Positions 23,912 to 37,282 are shown, counted from the stretch's first letter. The stretch is 64,000 nucleotides of DNA from Pseudeuparius sepicola (GCA_963920635.1 OY987299.1:25374901-25438900); one strand, 5' to 3'. Numbers and translations are program-made. The notes: generated from the sequence alone by a model not told the origin.

Positions 23912-23970
23912 TATATAGGATAATTTTAGTCAGCAAAAATCAGCGGTGATCCATATAGCGAAGCAAATTA

Positions 23971-24313
23971 CAGGGTGTAACTATGGTTTCCATTAAAAAA
24001 AAATATATAACTTTGGTTCATATCTCAAAAACTATTAACGCTACCAAAAAACTAATTATTCCATTCGATTCTACGCCAAAAAATCTATAAAAATAGTTGA
24101 TTAAATTTGTAAGTTGTAGCCAGGAGAGAGGTTTCCAAAAAATCGAAAATTTCAGTCCTGCGCCAATGCGCGGAAACTATAAAACTTATCTAAAATCTGA
24201 TTGGTCCACCAAATTCCACTCAAAAAAGTAGTACAGTGACGTGAAAACCGCAACCCTCTAGCTTTAATAATAACCGAGATTTTTGAGAAAAACACCCAAA
24301 ATGGGACACCCTG
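23971..24313. mobile_element. CAGGGTGT-type MITE with TA duplication
   Basis: TA-CAGGGTGTAAC at the left and GGGACACCCTG-TA at the right delimit 343 bp of non-coding sequence. The inverted repeats are short and imperfect. Confidence 0.6.
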
Positions 24314-24315
24314 TA

Positions 24316-26153
24316 CATATGTACCTACTTTTTTGAAAAATTATTTTTTTAAATTTTTTAGCAGAAGAAAATCAAAGCAGGTATAGGCTTTTGAAATTGC
24401 ACACCTACTCAGTTGTTAATTCTGGGCAACTTCCCTTAATAACATTTTGTCGTAAAACCTACCAAAAGGGCATTTTGCTGAACGCAAACTAATTAATGAA
24501 AAAAAAAAACTAAAAATGATACTCTTAAGGTTTTACAGAGCCATTCAAGGTACTGAGGCATAGCTTTTCCAACCCAACAACTTTTACTAATTACTTTTCA
24601 TAGTATCCTTTCACATAAAGGTTACTTTGTATGCTCAGCATTTTTCATATTTCTCTAAATTCTGAACAGCCGGTATATAAATCTGACCAAATAAGATGCT
24701 TTTGGGTCGTCTGCGCACAAGCAGGAGTTTTTATGAAGAATAACTTTTTTCATAAACCCGTAAATAAAAAAGTTTTTGTCTTTGGGTGTCAATCCATGGA
24801 CACACCGTATAACCAGTGACTATAGAAATAATTCTATAGTTACTGGTATAACTCAGGGGTATCAACATTCGCTCACGGCTCACCTTTTATTATTCGTTTT
24901 TCAGTATTGCGTCATAAAAATAACTAACATCCCGGGGTAAATAATGCAATATAAATATGCAGAAAGTCAAATACACCCACACCTACGCGGATGTTGCAAA
25001 CTCATCAGTTTTACGTGTAGGTATAATATAACTGGAACGCAGAGGTCATAAGGTCTCCTGAAAAACTAGTTTACTCATCCATTTGAAAATGATATGCCAA
25101 GCCATTAATTTCGTGTAGCGGCATATTAGTTCCGTGGTGCTCTGTTGGTGTGGCACCTTATCGATCTGGCATAAAATTTTAAAAAGGCAGTTTTCATACG
25201 TTGCACTTTGCGGGCGGAATTTATGTTTTTAGATTACATCTCAAATTCTTCATGCCTCCCATAGTCTCATATATAACGAGCACCTCGTAAAACCTTATAG
25301 CTATTTTATGATTATTACATTTCCATACGAGATATTTTACTTTCTATAAAATGTTATAATTTTCTTTTGGGGTAGCAGCCGCTTCGAGATAATTTTCTAC
25401 AAGAACACTTATATTGTATAGAAAACTATAGACTTCAGAGGCATCTGCAATTTGAGCCCAATATAATGTACGGGGTCATTCCGCTTATTTCAGCTACAGC
25501 CTTTTATTTCTTTTATACTTTACACTACTATATCTCTTAGATACAGGAATATCATTAATATTAGAAAATGTCCGGCCAAAAATTTAGGCGGGTGTGGAGC
25601 ACCCGGCCAAAAGTTTGCCCACTTGGTGGAAGCTCAAGCAAAGGTGACAAGGTGACAACTAAACAATTTGAAACTATGTCAAATGTTCCCCATAAAATCG
25701 TCCCACTTTTGTTTAAAGACCGAGTCTTAAAATTCAGCGGACTCTCATCCAGATGAATCATCCGATATCTCCCTCTCATTTGTTTCGTTTTGGAGGAAGT
25801 AAGAGATCTAACTGAATTTTAAAGCGAGGCCTTTCTTATAGAAATACCTTTATTTTATTTCATTCTGTTTAGGTTTTGTTTTTTTAATCATCAGGGTGAT
25901 AACTGTGGTTTTTTGTTATGTACTTTTATTTTATATTTATAAATAAAAAATTAAATAACATTTTGGGGGGATTATATACATGGGCACCCAGCCAAATTTT
26001 GAGAAGTGATAGGGACTAAAGTGTCATATTTAATCCCTCCGGGAATAAATAATGACGGATATCCCGGAAGAATGAAATTACTAACAAATAATTTTAATAT
26101 GTATTTTTTTTGCAAAAAATTACTTACATACATTAAGATTTAAATTAACATTA
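24316..26153. other. unassigned sequence
   Basis: AT-rich sequence with the small palindrome at 24813-24846. At 25561-25780 frames are open on both strands around GGCCAAAAATTTAGGCGGG, with no recognisable protein. No gene is supported. Confidence 0.3.
24813..24846. repeat. 34-bp palindrome flanked by TATAA duplication
   Basis: CCAGTGACTATAGAA pairs with TTCTATAGTTACTGG around a 4-base centre. TATAA stands directly on both sides (24808-24812, 24847-24851), as if two terminal repeats of a DNA element survived an almost complete internal deletion. Confidence 0.5.
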
Positions 26154-26577
26154 TTACAATTCGCAATATTTAACTAATTTTTGCTGGGTTAATGCAGTAG
26201 ATAACGATACTTGATTCATAACAGATACGTCATTTTCACATTGAACTGGTGTTTGTTCCGATGAAGCTGCCGAAACAGGAGGCGATAATGATAGTCCGGG
26301 AGCTGGCGACACTAAATTTTGTAAGATTTCCTAAAGATTAATTATTTTATTTTATGTGTGTTATATCGGAGCTAAGAATACCTGAAATCGACTCTTGCAG
26401 GGGTAACAACGGGACAGCGATTGACAGCGGCCTGCCAATTATGTTAAGAAAAAAAGGTGAATGTTGAAAATTATAAAAGCTGAAACATTTTTTATTATTT
26501 AATAATATATTACAATAAGATGTAAAACGACCTCCTGCCACTTCTCCCGTAGAACGGTCTACTCCTGCCATAGTCAT
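26154..26577 (-). CDS. candidate three-exon small gene, unknown function
   Basis: On the minus strand an ATG at 26577 opens exon 1 (26577-26532), followed by a GT donor. Exon 2 (26431-26382) is preceded by a pyrimidine tract and TTGGCAG and followed by CAG|GTATTC. Exon 3 (26330-26154) is preceded by AATCTTTAG and ends at a stop. The exon lengths 46, 50 and 177 add to 273, an exact multiple of three, giving 90 residues. The product has a GEVAGG segment and a Ser/Pro-rich middle (PAPGLSLSPPVSAASSEQ). I do not recognise it. The 5' end may be incomplete and it may belong to a transposon. Splice sites were chosen by eye. Confidence 0.3.
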
Positions 26578-28298
26578 CTTTATGAGGAAAAATATATATA
26601 TTTGTGTGTTATGCGGTTGTGCTGATTCATTTGTTGTTTCACTTACTCAAGTTTGGCAGCCAGTTTCTCTCCCTAGACTTCTTCCATACTAATTATCAAT
26701 TCGATGGTCTCATCTGGCTTTGGCAATACCTTGCAGGTCGTTCATTATAAAATTAGTGTTACATTGAAAGAATTACTTTGGCGTGGCGATATCCAATCAT
26801 TTGCTGCTCCTATCTATACAACCCCCTATAGAAATTATTATAAAGAACAACTTATAACTTAACCTGATCTAATCTAGAACTATTTTAAGTTGTGGAAAAA
26901 ATATTAGCCCAAATAACTAAGTAAAATACAAAAATACAATTGTAAAGACGACTCAATAAAATAAAATAAAACGAGCTGTCTTATAGATATACCTACTTAT
27001 GTACAAGTGTAGATAATATTATATACATCAATTTTAAATTTTACATTCATCACTACAATCTGTGATATAGAATACAAGATCCCGTTTTCTAGCTCCCCAA
27101 TTAAGTTGGGTGCAGATTATGTATAAATATAATGATAATGCGGACATTAAGTATTAAAATCTTAATTTTTACTTATCCTCAAAGACGGCAATGTAATGTC
27201 CCAACCCCCATAATTCTATTAATAGTAATTTAAATTGGGCCACTTTCCGTCACTCACAACACGAAAAACAACGAAGCCACGGCCTTCTAGGTCTAGACGA
27301 TCAGTACGATTAACACGGACCAACGACTGTGCGATGACTGCGGCGGGGCCACCTGTCACCTAGCAAGCACTAGCTTGCCGGCAACTTATCGTTATTTTCA
27401 GCAAAGCAATTCACTTGTAAGTGAGGGCTCGCTAGCCGCAAATGAGCAGTTGAATTATCACAGCTGAGTGCATTGCAGCAGACTGCACTCACCTGTAATA
27501 ACAAAACCACTGGTTTCATGTAAGTAAGTGGGCTCACTAAAAGGAATTTCTAGTGACCTATCCTTTAACCGCAAGTAAAAATTTTGCTGTGGTAGCAAAG
27601 AAGTTTTAGCAAAACAGGTTTACTTGCCACAGCAATTTTTTTTGCTATGACAGCATAATATCTATTTACCGCAGCAAAAAAATCTTAGCAAAGCAACTCA
27701 CTTGGCGAAATTCTTTCAGTGTACAAACAAACGAAGCGCCACTGGCTAGAGTTGTGTCTTTTGGCCTATCGACTACAATGCCGCGTCCAAAAATAATCGT
27801 CCGATTTCCTGGTTGCCCGCCGAACGCGACGTCCTGCCACCGAGATTTTATCTTGGCTCCGTTGTTTACACGGAACGAGAGCCGGCCCCGGCGGGGGCTG
27901 TGGGGGCCCCAGGCCCCGTCCCCCCCGATGTTTTTATCCCGGGTCGTAATCCTCATTAGCCAAACAGCGTATTCTTGATGGGGCGGGCGGGGCCGGCAAC
28001 GGCCGAATTGTGCGTGGGTGAGCACAGGGTGAGTTAGATGGTGTCTCGAAACGAATGGGCCATACTAATAGTCCGGCAGCCACGGGGGTAAACCCAAAAA
28101 TATGGGACGAAGTCATTGAAGATTTTTTTATTTTTTCTAAATCGCACTTTTGTCCACAGTACAAACCTTGATCTCTAAAATTAAAGTTTGTCACTTCTGA
28201 ATGCCGCTGCTTTTTTACAGTTGGAGTTCCAGTATCTGAGAAACAAAACTCTATTATAGTTGTGCCACAAGACACGATAAGGCTGTTTAAATAAACAA
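26578..28298. other. unassigned; degenerate repeats and a GC-rich patch
   Basis: Positions 27400-27720 hold diverged motifs on both strands (TTCACTTG/CAAGTGA, TTTTGCTGTGGTAGCAAAG, TTGCTATGACAGCA), again like transposon subterminal repeats. The following GC-rich block (27730-28020) has long frames on both strands without recognisable domains, and a minus-strand frame of 113 codons runs to 28275. I do not call a gene. Confidence 0.35.
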
Positions 28299-28682
28299 CT
28301 AAAGTCTATCCAAGTTACGGAGGCAGTGGATCAAAACATTGGCCACGACGTGACCTATTCTCTTATTGGTCTGGCCGTCATAAAATATCAAGTGTTTACG
28401 CGGCGAGCATAATGCAGGACCGACTATTCCCTCCGTCGAGTTTCCTGCATATTTTAGATCGGATCGCGAGCAGTATATTCTGTAAATTTATTTTGCTACT
28501 TAGGTAATTTAAGGAAATTTATAAAGATCCAAGAAAGGTAGAAACACACATTTTAGAACTTCTAAAAGAATTAGTTCAGAATTACAAGCCACTTGGAATC
28601 TCATATTAGTCCAACCCTGGTAATCGATCGCAAGGCGGTCATGTGACTTTGTTACTGCCGCTGTAACTTGGATAGACTTTAG
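28299..28682. mobile_element. MITE, 384 bp
   Basis: CTAAAGTCTATCCAAGTTAC at the left is repeated inverted at the right as GTAACTTGGATAGACTTTAG. Pairing continues into GGCAGT/ACTGCC. No target duplication is obvious. Confidence 0.65.
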
Positions 28683-29789
28683 ACGCGAGCTTTTTTCCAA
28701 GGCCTCCAACTACTTCTCTTAAATCTGCATTGCACAATGACACTCCCGCACAGTTTGCTCTGGCAACCCGTGAACAATAACATTCCCGCACCGGTTGCTA
28801 AAATGATGGTTTACACAATTTCTTTAGAGTCTCAGAAAAAGCGCGTTTTTTTGTTTCTTAATATAAATACTTATAATAAATTAAAAAAGCATTCTTCTTA
28901 AGCACTAAATTTAAAATATAGTAAACGCAAACTGAGAAGGTGAGTTTTGGAAAGGGGATGGGGGACTACGAATATAACACAGGAAATAAATATTTAACAA
29001 CCAATAAAAGGGTTTTATACATAGGCCTAATTGCTATTATTCCTTACCGAGTAGCGAATGCCATTAAATTAAGTACATTGAATTACACTAAAGTAAAAAA
29101 TCGTACTTTCTTTATTGTAGTAATGTCTATATTGGTGGCGAAGTGTACCTATAATTACACACAATTAGGAAAAATTACAAAATTTAATGTACAACTTTGA
29201 GTTTATACAAATTGCTCATTTGGCTGCAGAGTGGACAGAGCATCAAATTTAAGATGCCCTGTACCTGTCATGTAGCTCTATGTCTGAACATACCCATTTT
29301 TATAATTTTATTAGTTTTTTAACTTAGATAGGAAATGTTCTAATACAGAGAAATTCATGAATATTTTAAATCCATAACACATGTTTTTAAAACACCTTGT
29401 ATATTAATGATAACTGTAACGAAATTAATTTATACAATAATATAACAATAACAACAATTTTACAGCTAAATAGTAAGATTTAGAGTAGAAATTCCATATA
29501 TTATCTAATATTTACTGTCTAATATTTAAGATACCCTGTATATCAAATTGCTCAATGACGCCAGCATGTCATCAGTCGGATATGGTGAATAGACATACAA
29601 ATCTGCAAGAATCCGTTAAAAAAAGAACTTCGTCCCAAATTTCGCACTTCAGGCAAAAAAACCGGTTCCGCTGCCGGACTATATAACAACTTGGAGAAAA
29701 TTCGATTTTGAACAAAACATTTCTGATTGGCACAGGGCCATAATATTTTTTAGTTAAAACGGAAACTCTCTGTACGTTCACTGCACTAG
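28683..29789. other. unassigned; one possible insertion
   Basis: CAAATTGCTCA stands at 29208-29218 and again at 29544-29554, so the 325 bases between may be an insertion with an 11-bp duplication. It lacks terminal inverted repeats. No gene is supported in the rest. Confidence 0.3.
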
Positions 29790-30078
29790 ACTGCCGTGCT
29801 TATTAGAAACGCAGTATCTACGTACTGCGCTAAAATGAGAAATCGGACGTTAAAGTTTTTGGTTAATATCTTGGAAACTAATACTTTTTCGCTAACAAAA
29901 ACTGTGTTTGTGTGAACTAACTAATATCAGAATTATACTATAGACGTCGTAAAAAACGTATATTTAATTTTTTTACTAAAAAGTCAGATACCGCTGATTT
30001 ACTTCGTAAACATACCAATTGAGTTGCGACCTTTTTTAAGCAAAATGCAGTATCTACATACCTACTCATAACAATATA

Positions 30079-30202
30079 TAATAATGGAAACGTTAATGGC
30101 ATTTCAGGCACAAGGAAGGTGTAATACGAGTAGGTAATACCATAGAAGAATTTACTATGACGTAATACTTAGGCCTACTTGTCACGAACGTTTCCATTAT
30201 TA
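30079..30202. repeat. small inverted-repeat element, 124 bp
   Basis: TAATAATGGAAACGTT and its exact inverse AACGTTTCCATTATTA bound 124 bases. Confidence 0.5.
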
Positions 30203-30603
30203 CAAGTAATAGAGGCATGATTTATCCTCTATATTTATAACAATAATATATCTTATATTAAATCAATTTTTTCAAGAATGGCATCTAGGCAAATAATAGG
30301 AACAAGGTATTCTTTGCAATCTTTATTTATACATCAAAAGTACGGGGCAGGTTTTCCCAAAATATTTGCTGATTTTGTGGTAGCACACCATTTTATTCTT
30401 TCTATCGAGGCACGGAACATTCTTAAGTAGGTCACTTTTCTTCATTGCTTTTTTCATAAGAAAATCCAATGTTTTTGTTTTATCTTCGAGAAAAGAAGTT
30501 CTGTACTCATTCTTTTTACTATCGCTGAACATAACGAGATGCGTTACATTTTCGATAATTACTATTGTTCTTAGTAGGATACATTTATATCATTGAATAT
30601 GTA

Positions 30604-31067
30604 CAGGGTGTGGTTGTAAATGCGGGGTATCTCGGTTATTTTTAGAGCCTAATATAGATAATAACTACATAGTGTTATTATTTTTGTAAAGCTTTCGACA
30701 ATCTGAATATAACTAGTAGAAAATATACAGGGTGTTATATGTAAAAAATCTAAGTTTGATCCATATATCGAACACTATCAATTTTAGTAAAAAACTGAAT
30801 ACGGCACTGAATTCTACATGAAAATGTCTATAAGATACAGTTTTTTCCATTTCAATATCATTAACCGTTTCCAAGATACGAGGTATGCCCCAAAAGCGCA
30901 AATTTTCAATTTCGCCCTGTATCTTAAAAACGGAGGTGCCTATGAAAAATCTGTTAACGGTATCTTTGGTTTCACAAAAAAGTAGCAACAATTCGCGAAA
31001 ACCGCAACTCCCTATCTCTACAAATAACCGAGATACCCGGCATTTACAACCAAATCTGGACACCCTG
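30604..31067. mobile_element. CAGGGTGT-type MITE, 464 bp, TA duplication
   Basis: It starts CAGGGTGTGGTTGTAAATGC and ends ATTTACAACCAAATCTGGACACCCTG in inverse, with TA on both sides. The arms also share CGGGTATCTCGGTTAT. A second CAGGGTGT lies inside at about 30729. Confidence 0.75.
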
Positions 31068-31613
31068 TACATGCGCGGCCCAAATCGGTCCACTAGGCAT
31101 GAGAAATGAGCAAAAAATCAAGAATTTCGAGTAAGTGCGGCAACGTTGCGCCAAATTTTACTCTGTGGTACGGCTTCTCAAATCAACAGCTTCCTCTACA
31201 TACCCTCGCACCACCCCGCTCTTCCCGTACCGTTTAGTTGAACTCCTTTTCTACCTCGCCCAACGAATCATTTACGACTAATGAGTGTACAATATAGGAC
31301 GGGAATTAACAGGCAAAGCTAAGACAAAAAGCGGCACGTGCAGTATGCTTAGACAAAATGCGGTAATTGCAAGTGTCTCATATGCAGGTACCGCTTTTTT
31401 GCTAAGCAAAATGAATATACGGCATTTTCATTAAGTAAACCTTTGCATTTAGCACATACGGCATATAAAACATTTATTATTTCACTGTTAATATTGCAGA
31501 TACCGCTTTTATAAGTAGCATGGAAAGAGATAAGTCCAATGTGAACCCAATGATACAGAAAAGACGATTTCAGATATTTTTGCAGATACCGCGTTTCTAA
31601 TAAGCAGGGCAGT

Positions 31614-32112
31614 AGTGGTCTAGGATAGTTGATTCTATAGGCGGGCATATGATGGTTGATATTCTTTACAGTTTCTAGATGTTAAAAGTAATAGCAAACT
31701 CTGTTTGCTGATTCCATTTTTAAAGGAATAATTCTCCCATTTTGAATCGAATAATTCTCCCTTTTTATGTCAGTGAGACAAACCTCTGAAATCAGAGAAA
31801 ATTGTTTAACGATTTTCTTTAGTTTATCCTATAATAACTGTCGAATTTGAAAATAGTTTTAACCTCCTAACTACTTCTATAGCAAAAAAATAATAATTCA
31901 AAAGTATAAAGCTTTATTTCTGTCCCTGAATGTGTATTTTACCTCGGATTCATAGAATCGCTCAATCACCTGAAGCTGAACAACGTTAACAGACCTTAAT
32001 TAAGGAATATACAGTGCTAGGGGAACATTGGGATTCAAGGAACGGCTAATTATTGACCCGTCATCATCATGTAATCAAGTGAAGGACACTGGTTAGGTAC
32101 CATAGATCAAGT
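31614..32112. other. unassigned sequence
   Basis: I see no gene or repeat terminus. The last 8 bases (GATCAAGT) are the target duplication of the next element. Confidence 0.3.
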
Positions 32113-34134
32113 CAGTAGCGTAGCTAAGGGTCTTGGGGCCCCGGTGCAGAATTCTGCATCGGGGCCCTCCCTTTTGTAGTCCAGTTACGATATAATTTGT
32201 CAAATGAAAAAATTGCGGAAAGTAATTTTTTAAGGTTACCTACTCATTGTTTCCTGAGTACCTATCCAACCAAAAAGATCACACTTAGACCCTCTTTATA
32301 TACCTCGCAATAAGAATGGTTTCTTACTTATTTCTAACAAAAAAAACACTGATAAAAGTTGTAGATAAAAAGTTGTCTGCAACCTTGCTTTATGAATTTC
32401 TTTTATAACTTTGTTATTTTACAAGTTATGGGTTCATTAAACGACGTTTTTTTCTATAAATTCGTAAAATAAAAAATTTACAAATAAAAATAAGAAAAAC
32501 TGTAGGGAATCAAATTACCTATAGCTGCGGCTTTTGTCAACATATTTTTTTGTTAAAATATAAATACGAAACCACCTCTATTGCATTCTTCATTACAGGA
32601 TTTTGAGTGTCATCGCAGTGCCGGTTTAGCGAAACTTCCTGCCCTGGGCTCTATAGATTTAGGGGCCCTTTTAATAGACTGTAGTCGGCCACTCTTTTAA
32701 TTGAAACCAAATTTGGGTTTCACTTTTTATTACAAAATAGAAAATAAAAACATAAATGTGCATGCAGATTATTTTCGCAAAACTGATCAAATAAAATGCA
32801 CTGTTTTTATTTTCCCAGTAGATATTATTATTTTTATTGATATCATTTTTGATTTCTAAATTCTACATATCGATACACGCATGCAAGAGCATTGCAAGTG
32901 ACATTTTTGAGATTTTCACTTTTTCGCTTTTCTCGGGTCTAGTTACGGGACAATTTTGTATAAAAATACAAAACTATTCAATTTTGAATTATTTTCCCAA
33001 AATTTTTGATGTGTCATCCCATTGTATCTGACAAAATGAACGTTTTCAGCGGTAAAAACCTAGTAAAGGTAATTACAATTCCAAGAGTCTTTATAATTTA
33101 CGTTGTAAAGACAATTAAAATTTTGGGTTTCCATTAGTTCGATTGTTAAAACATTGTAACGCTATATTTTTGTCTGTAAAAACCACAAGTTTTTTAAATG
33201 TAATGGCATTTACAATGTTTTTACGAAGTTTTATTGAGACACGATACGTTTACAATTATAATACTTATTATAGACTAAAAGAAGTAAATTTTTCCATTTT
33301 TACCTGTTTTACAATTATTTACTGCAGCCATTTAATTTTTTCATCTGTATGTTAAATCAAACGAATATGGTCTGCTTTAAGAAAGCCACAAAAACAGGTG
33401 TTACAATGGTTTTGCACTAAAATCAAATACATTGTAACTTCTAATATTTAAAATTGTACCATGGAAAAACATTTTAAAGGACTGTGCAATGTTTTTACCG
33501 TAAAATTGATGACATTTTTGGAATTGGAAGTACAAAAAAAAGTAGAACAACTCTCTTGTTCGAAAAAGTAACGAGGTATAATAGTAGTTAATACCCCCTC
33601 ATCTAAATGCCTTCTATTGAAAAAAAAATACAAAAATATCCATTATTTTTAATAGCCAAAGTTTTTAAACCTCTTTCCTGAAAACTAGACTTTGTAATCG
33701 TTTGATTAGAATACAATCCAAGAACAATTCTGGAAAAAATCAGCTCGTCCGCAATAGTTTTTATTGAGAATTAATATTAATATACACACGTAACATAATA
33801 ATAATCGCTACAGAGTGTTGAACAAAACAACTCTGTGACTCTGTTGTGTCTGAGAATGTAGGAATACTCGGCCGGCGAGCGGTGTCGCGTTTGTCACAAA
33901 AAATACTTTGTTGGTGTTAGGCTGATGTAGTAAGGAATATATTTAAAAGAGACGCAATCAGGATTGCCTGCATTTTTAATAAAAATGTTTTCGCCTTTTT
34001 GGCGATTAAAAAAATATTTGTTAAGGGAGAGAATTATTGTCAAGTACGAAAGGGATGTCAAGGATTAGGGGGCCCCTAAACCCGCGGGGCCCCGGGGCGC
34101 CGCCCCGAATTGCCCTAGCATAGCTACGCCACTG
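32113..34134. mobile_element. hAT-type non-autonomous element, 2.0 kb
   Basis: A perfect 8-bp duplication GATCAAGT (32105-32112, 34135-34142) flanks CAGTAGCGTAGCTAAGG and the inverse CATAGCTACGCCACTG. GC-rich segments with GGGGCCCC lie just inside both ends. The interior is AT-rich. A second hAT-like terminus CAGTGCCGGTTTAGCG at about 32617 suggests an older nested insertion whose other end I could not find. No transposase frame survives. Confidence 0.85.
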
Positions 34135-34142
34135 GATCAAGT

Positions 34143-36100
34143 GTAGGACACTGGTTCACGACAGAGGCTATACAGCCATCAGACGGACAAAACACCCGTC
34201 AAAAACAAAATTTTATTAATAAAATAATACCTGTTTGAATATCAGACGAGATGTGATAATATCGCCTGCCGATTTGATTTGACATAGAAGACTGTTATTG
34301 ATCCTTCAATATATCGGCTTTTTATACTACTTTATCCGGGATGTTATGGTCTTATGTATAGTAAAATTATTTTAAGAAGTCCTTACTGGGACTGTCAAAT
34401 GGTAATTTCGCCATCCTAAGTTGGCATCAATGCAGCAAAAAATGCAACCGGGTCATAAGTGCAGGTCAGTAACGAGCCCATTTGCACAATGAATTACTAC
34501 TAATAGCACGAACAAGAACAACACAGATAACGGTAAAACTCACCAAACGTACAAAACCCGCGAATATTTTCACTGCCCAAAGTTTGAACCCTTTTGAACG
34601 ATTCGGAAAACCTTCACTGTCACTTTCACAACACCGAAATAAAATTTGCCTGACTACGCCCCATAGACGCTGTCGCAAGTAGCTGATTATACCAAAATAC
34701 CAAAATGAAAGTGTTTCCAAGACGTTTGAAATTATTATGAAAATGAGTTGTAGTCATAGTTATTTTTATTTGTAGCGGTATAATCGTGATTGCAATAGGG
34801 TTTTTATTTTATTACGTTCTTTTTTCGTATCACTTGGATAACTTTTCACATCATAAATCAATGAGTGACGTCATTAACTAGTTGAGACATATTTATACCA
34901 ATGTTATACCCATGGTTAACAGAAAATTTCTAGGGATTTTGTGGAGAATGTCATCTGACAAACGCTATATTAACGCTTTTTCGATAATTATTTTTATTGC
35001 GTTTTGTATTCTTCAACTAATAAGTATTTTATTTTAAAAAAATGAAAATCTGCCCAAACATTATTACCCGAGGTGGAAAATCGAAAATGTTGCCGTTTGT
35101 TGAACTTAAAGAGTTATGGGGGGTGGAATTGTTCTTCTAGACATCCTGTACCTTTAAAATAACATAACAATTCTGTGAGATATTGGGATAGTTGTAAGAA
35201 CCCCTCAGATAATTACTTTCTCATTTTTAGTTTTGAAAGTAATCTTAGGATTGTCTACTACAGATTTTCCACATGCATTCTCTGCGCCAACTTTAAAGTG
35301 CGATGACGAAAAAAACTGTTGACTTTTCACCTTGAAGGATAATTCGGATGCAGCACTTTTCAAGGTCACTGCGAACGAAAAATTTCTTTCAACCGCAGCG
35401 CCACCTACAATTTGCAGTAGAAAAATGCAATTTGAGCCTACAAATAGTCTTCAACGAGTTCTACCGGCTTTTTTTACGGAACTAAAATATCTTATTTCGT
35501 TGTCGGGGTGTTTTAGGTAAATCACCCTATATATGTTTAAAATCTCTACATCCTATTCTAGCCAATGCCTTATCCACTTCTTTTTTTATAAAACATTAAA
35601 CAGGGATTTAATTTGTCGCATTCACATATCCACTTGTTCTTGTATTTATTTCTAAATAAGCGTGGCGTAAAATTGCGACTTGAAACTTTATCTGGTTGAG
35701 ATAATTGTAAATCTGGAGTTGGACTCCCAACTCCCAAGCCCAAGAGTTTTTATTGCAACTTTTTCTGACAATGATAGACTTAAAAAGTTACCTTTCAAAA
35801 TGTCCTGTACAATCTTTTTAATTTTGTTTACTTCTTAGAACATGAGAGTCATCGAGAATAGTTTTGTAAGCACGCGACGACCCGTATCACGCACTTGTTG
35901 ACGGAATCACTGAGACAGAGACCACAGAACAGAACAGGTTAGGTTAACCGAGACTGGCACCCAGAGATATGGAGTAAGAGAATGCGCTTTGACCTACTGC
36001 GCATCCGATTTTTTGGCTACACAGAGGGCGCTTAGATCGCCGCCATTTTAACCCAGTCTTGTCTTGTCTTGTTTACGTTTTGACGTGATTACTTCTTAAT
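34143..36100. other. unassigned; isolated MITE ends
   Basis: ACATCCTGTAC (about 35143), TCACCCTATATA (about 35521) and TGTCCTGTAC (about 35804) look like single ends of CAGGGTGT-type MITEs. A stretch with CpGs and GCCGCCATTTTA (about 35990-36060) precedes the exon candidate at 36184. Confidence 0.35.
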
Positions 36101-36183
36101 TGTTTTTTTAAGGTCTTTTTCGCGTGTTTAGTGCTTTTGATGGCGTGTTTTTGTAATCGTGTTTTGTCTTGCTCTGTAAGAAC

Positions 36184-36352
36184 ATGCACAAATTGGTGGG
36201 CAATAAGAAATTCCTCCGATCAACTTCTATACCGTCCGAAAATGAATCTGACCAACAACAAAGTGGTCCGAGCCTACCACAAGCTTCAACTTCAACAGAT
36301 TCAATGATTTTTCCTAATGAGGCACCAAGGCAGATTCGCCGAAAACGGTCCA
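36184..36352 (+). CDS. candidate first coding exon, gene unknown
   Basis: An ATG at 36184 opens a frame of 56 codons rich in Ser, Gln and Pro (SGPSLPQASTSTDS) that ends in a basic run (RQIRRKRSR) exactly at a donor-like CCAG|GTAAAAATA. A CpG-containing TATA-less stretch upstream (35990-36100) could be its promoter. No downstream exon is evident within the next kilobases. It may be a host gene's 5' exon or the first exon of a hAT/ZBED-type transposase. Neither is proven. Confidence 0.28.
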
Positions 36353-36357
36353 GGTAA

Positions 36358-37279
36358 AAATAAACTTTTTTTACTAAAGTTGCTTCCACATCAATATAAA
36401 ATTATACCTAAACGTAAATAAATGCAACAAACATTTGAAAAAGCAAATTATTTTGAATTTGTCGCACTTTCGTGAATTAAAATGGCGGTAGAAAAATTAG
36501 CAGTCTTGCGCACGTTGGCAAGCATTCTTCCCCCTCTATACCTCTTCTGGCACCATAAACAACAGACACAGAGAGAGAGAGAGAGAGACTGTTCATTGTG
36601 AATAAGCCATAGTATAATAAAATAGGTATCGAGGCGACGAAAATCTTTCATTACACTTTGATTATTTGCAATAATAAAATTGAATTAATTTTAAAATTTT
36701 CATTATGTAATTCCATGAAAATTTTGCCTAGTTTTAAAAAGAAAAATGTACTGAACTGAAAAAAATAATGTGCCATTTGAAAAATTAAATGACTGCCGAA
36801 AATCTAAAACATAGAAAAAATTTACGTACATAGAAAAAATTTTACGTTGACTTTTCATAGCTATACGGTGATATAGAGAATGCAATTCGTTTTATCGAAA
36901 AGTGGCCAGTCGACTACTCATATTCCCCAGTCGCTCCCCCTAACGAACACCGCCGATTAGTTCACCGGATTTAAGTCTCCACCCAATCAATGTTTTCATT
37001 GTTTGATATTCTTCTGTGCCGGCGCACAAGATTCAATTATCAACTCTTCTCTTTCCCCCCTTTATTTACACTAGAGTGGGCGTCGGCGTAGGGTCAGCAG
37101 AGAAGAGGGGAGGGGGTCAAGATTTCATTGCAAGATTTCCAGAAAACATAGTGGAAAAGCAGTAGCTTAGATATCATGTGATCGATTTTCGAAAACAGAT
37201 GAATGGCGCAAACCTTATCCCGATACCTCGGTTCGTCTGGAAGATAGATGGCGTTTTCGTTTTGTAGAGTTTGTTAATA
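36358..37279. other. unassigned; (AG)n microsatellite
   Basis: An AG-repeat of about 20 bases lies near 36570-36588. I see no gene. Confidence 0.4.
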
Positions 37280-37282
37280 GTG

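Larger units (their letters stand above)
29790..31613. mobile_element. DNA element with GCGGTATCT-type subterminal repeats
   Basis: ACTGCCGTGCTTATTAGAAA at 29790 is repeated inverted at 31594-31613 as TTTCTAATAAGCAGGGCAGT, extending into GCAGTATCT/AGATACCGC. Further copies of AGATACCGCT or GCAGTATCTAC are scattered inside both ends. Two smaller MITEs are nested in it (30079-30202, 30604-31067). It is non-coding. The exact ends may lie a few bases out. Confidence 0.6.
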
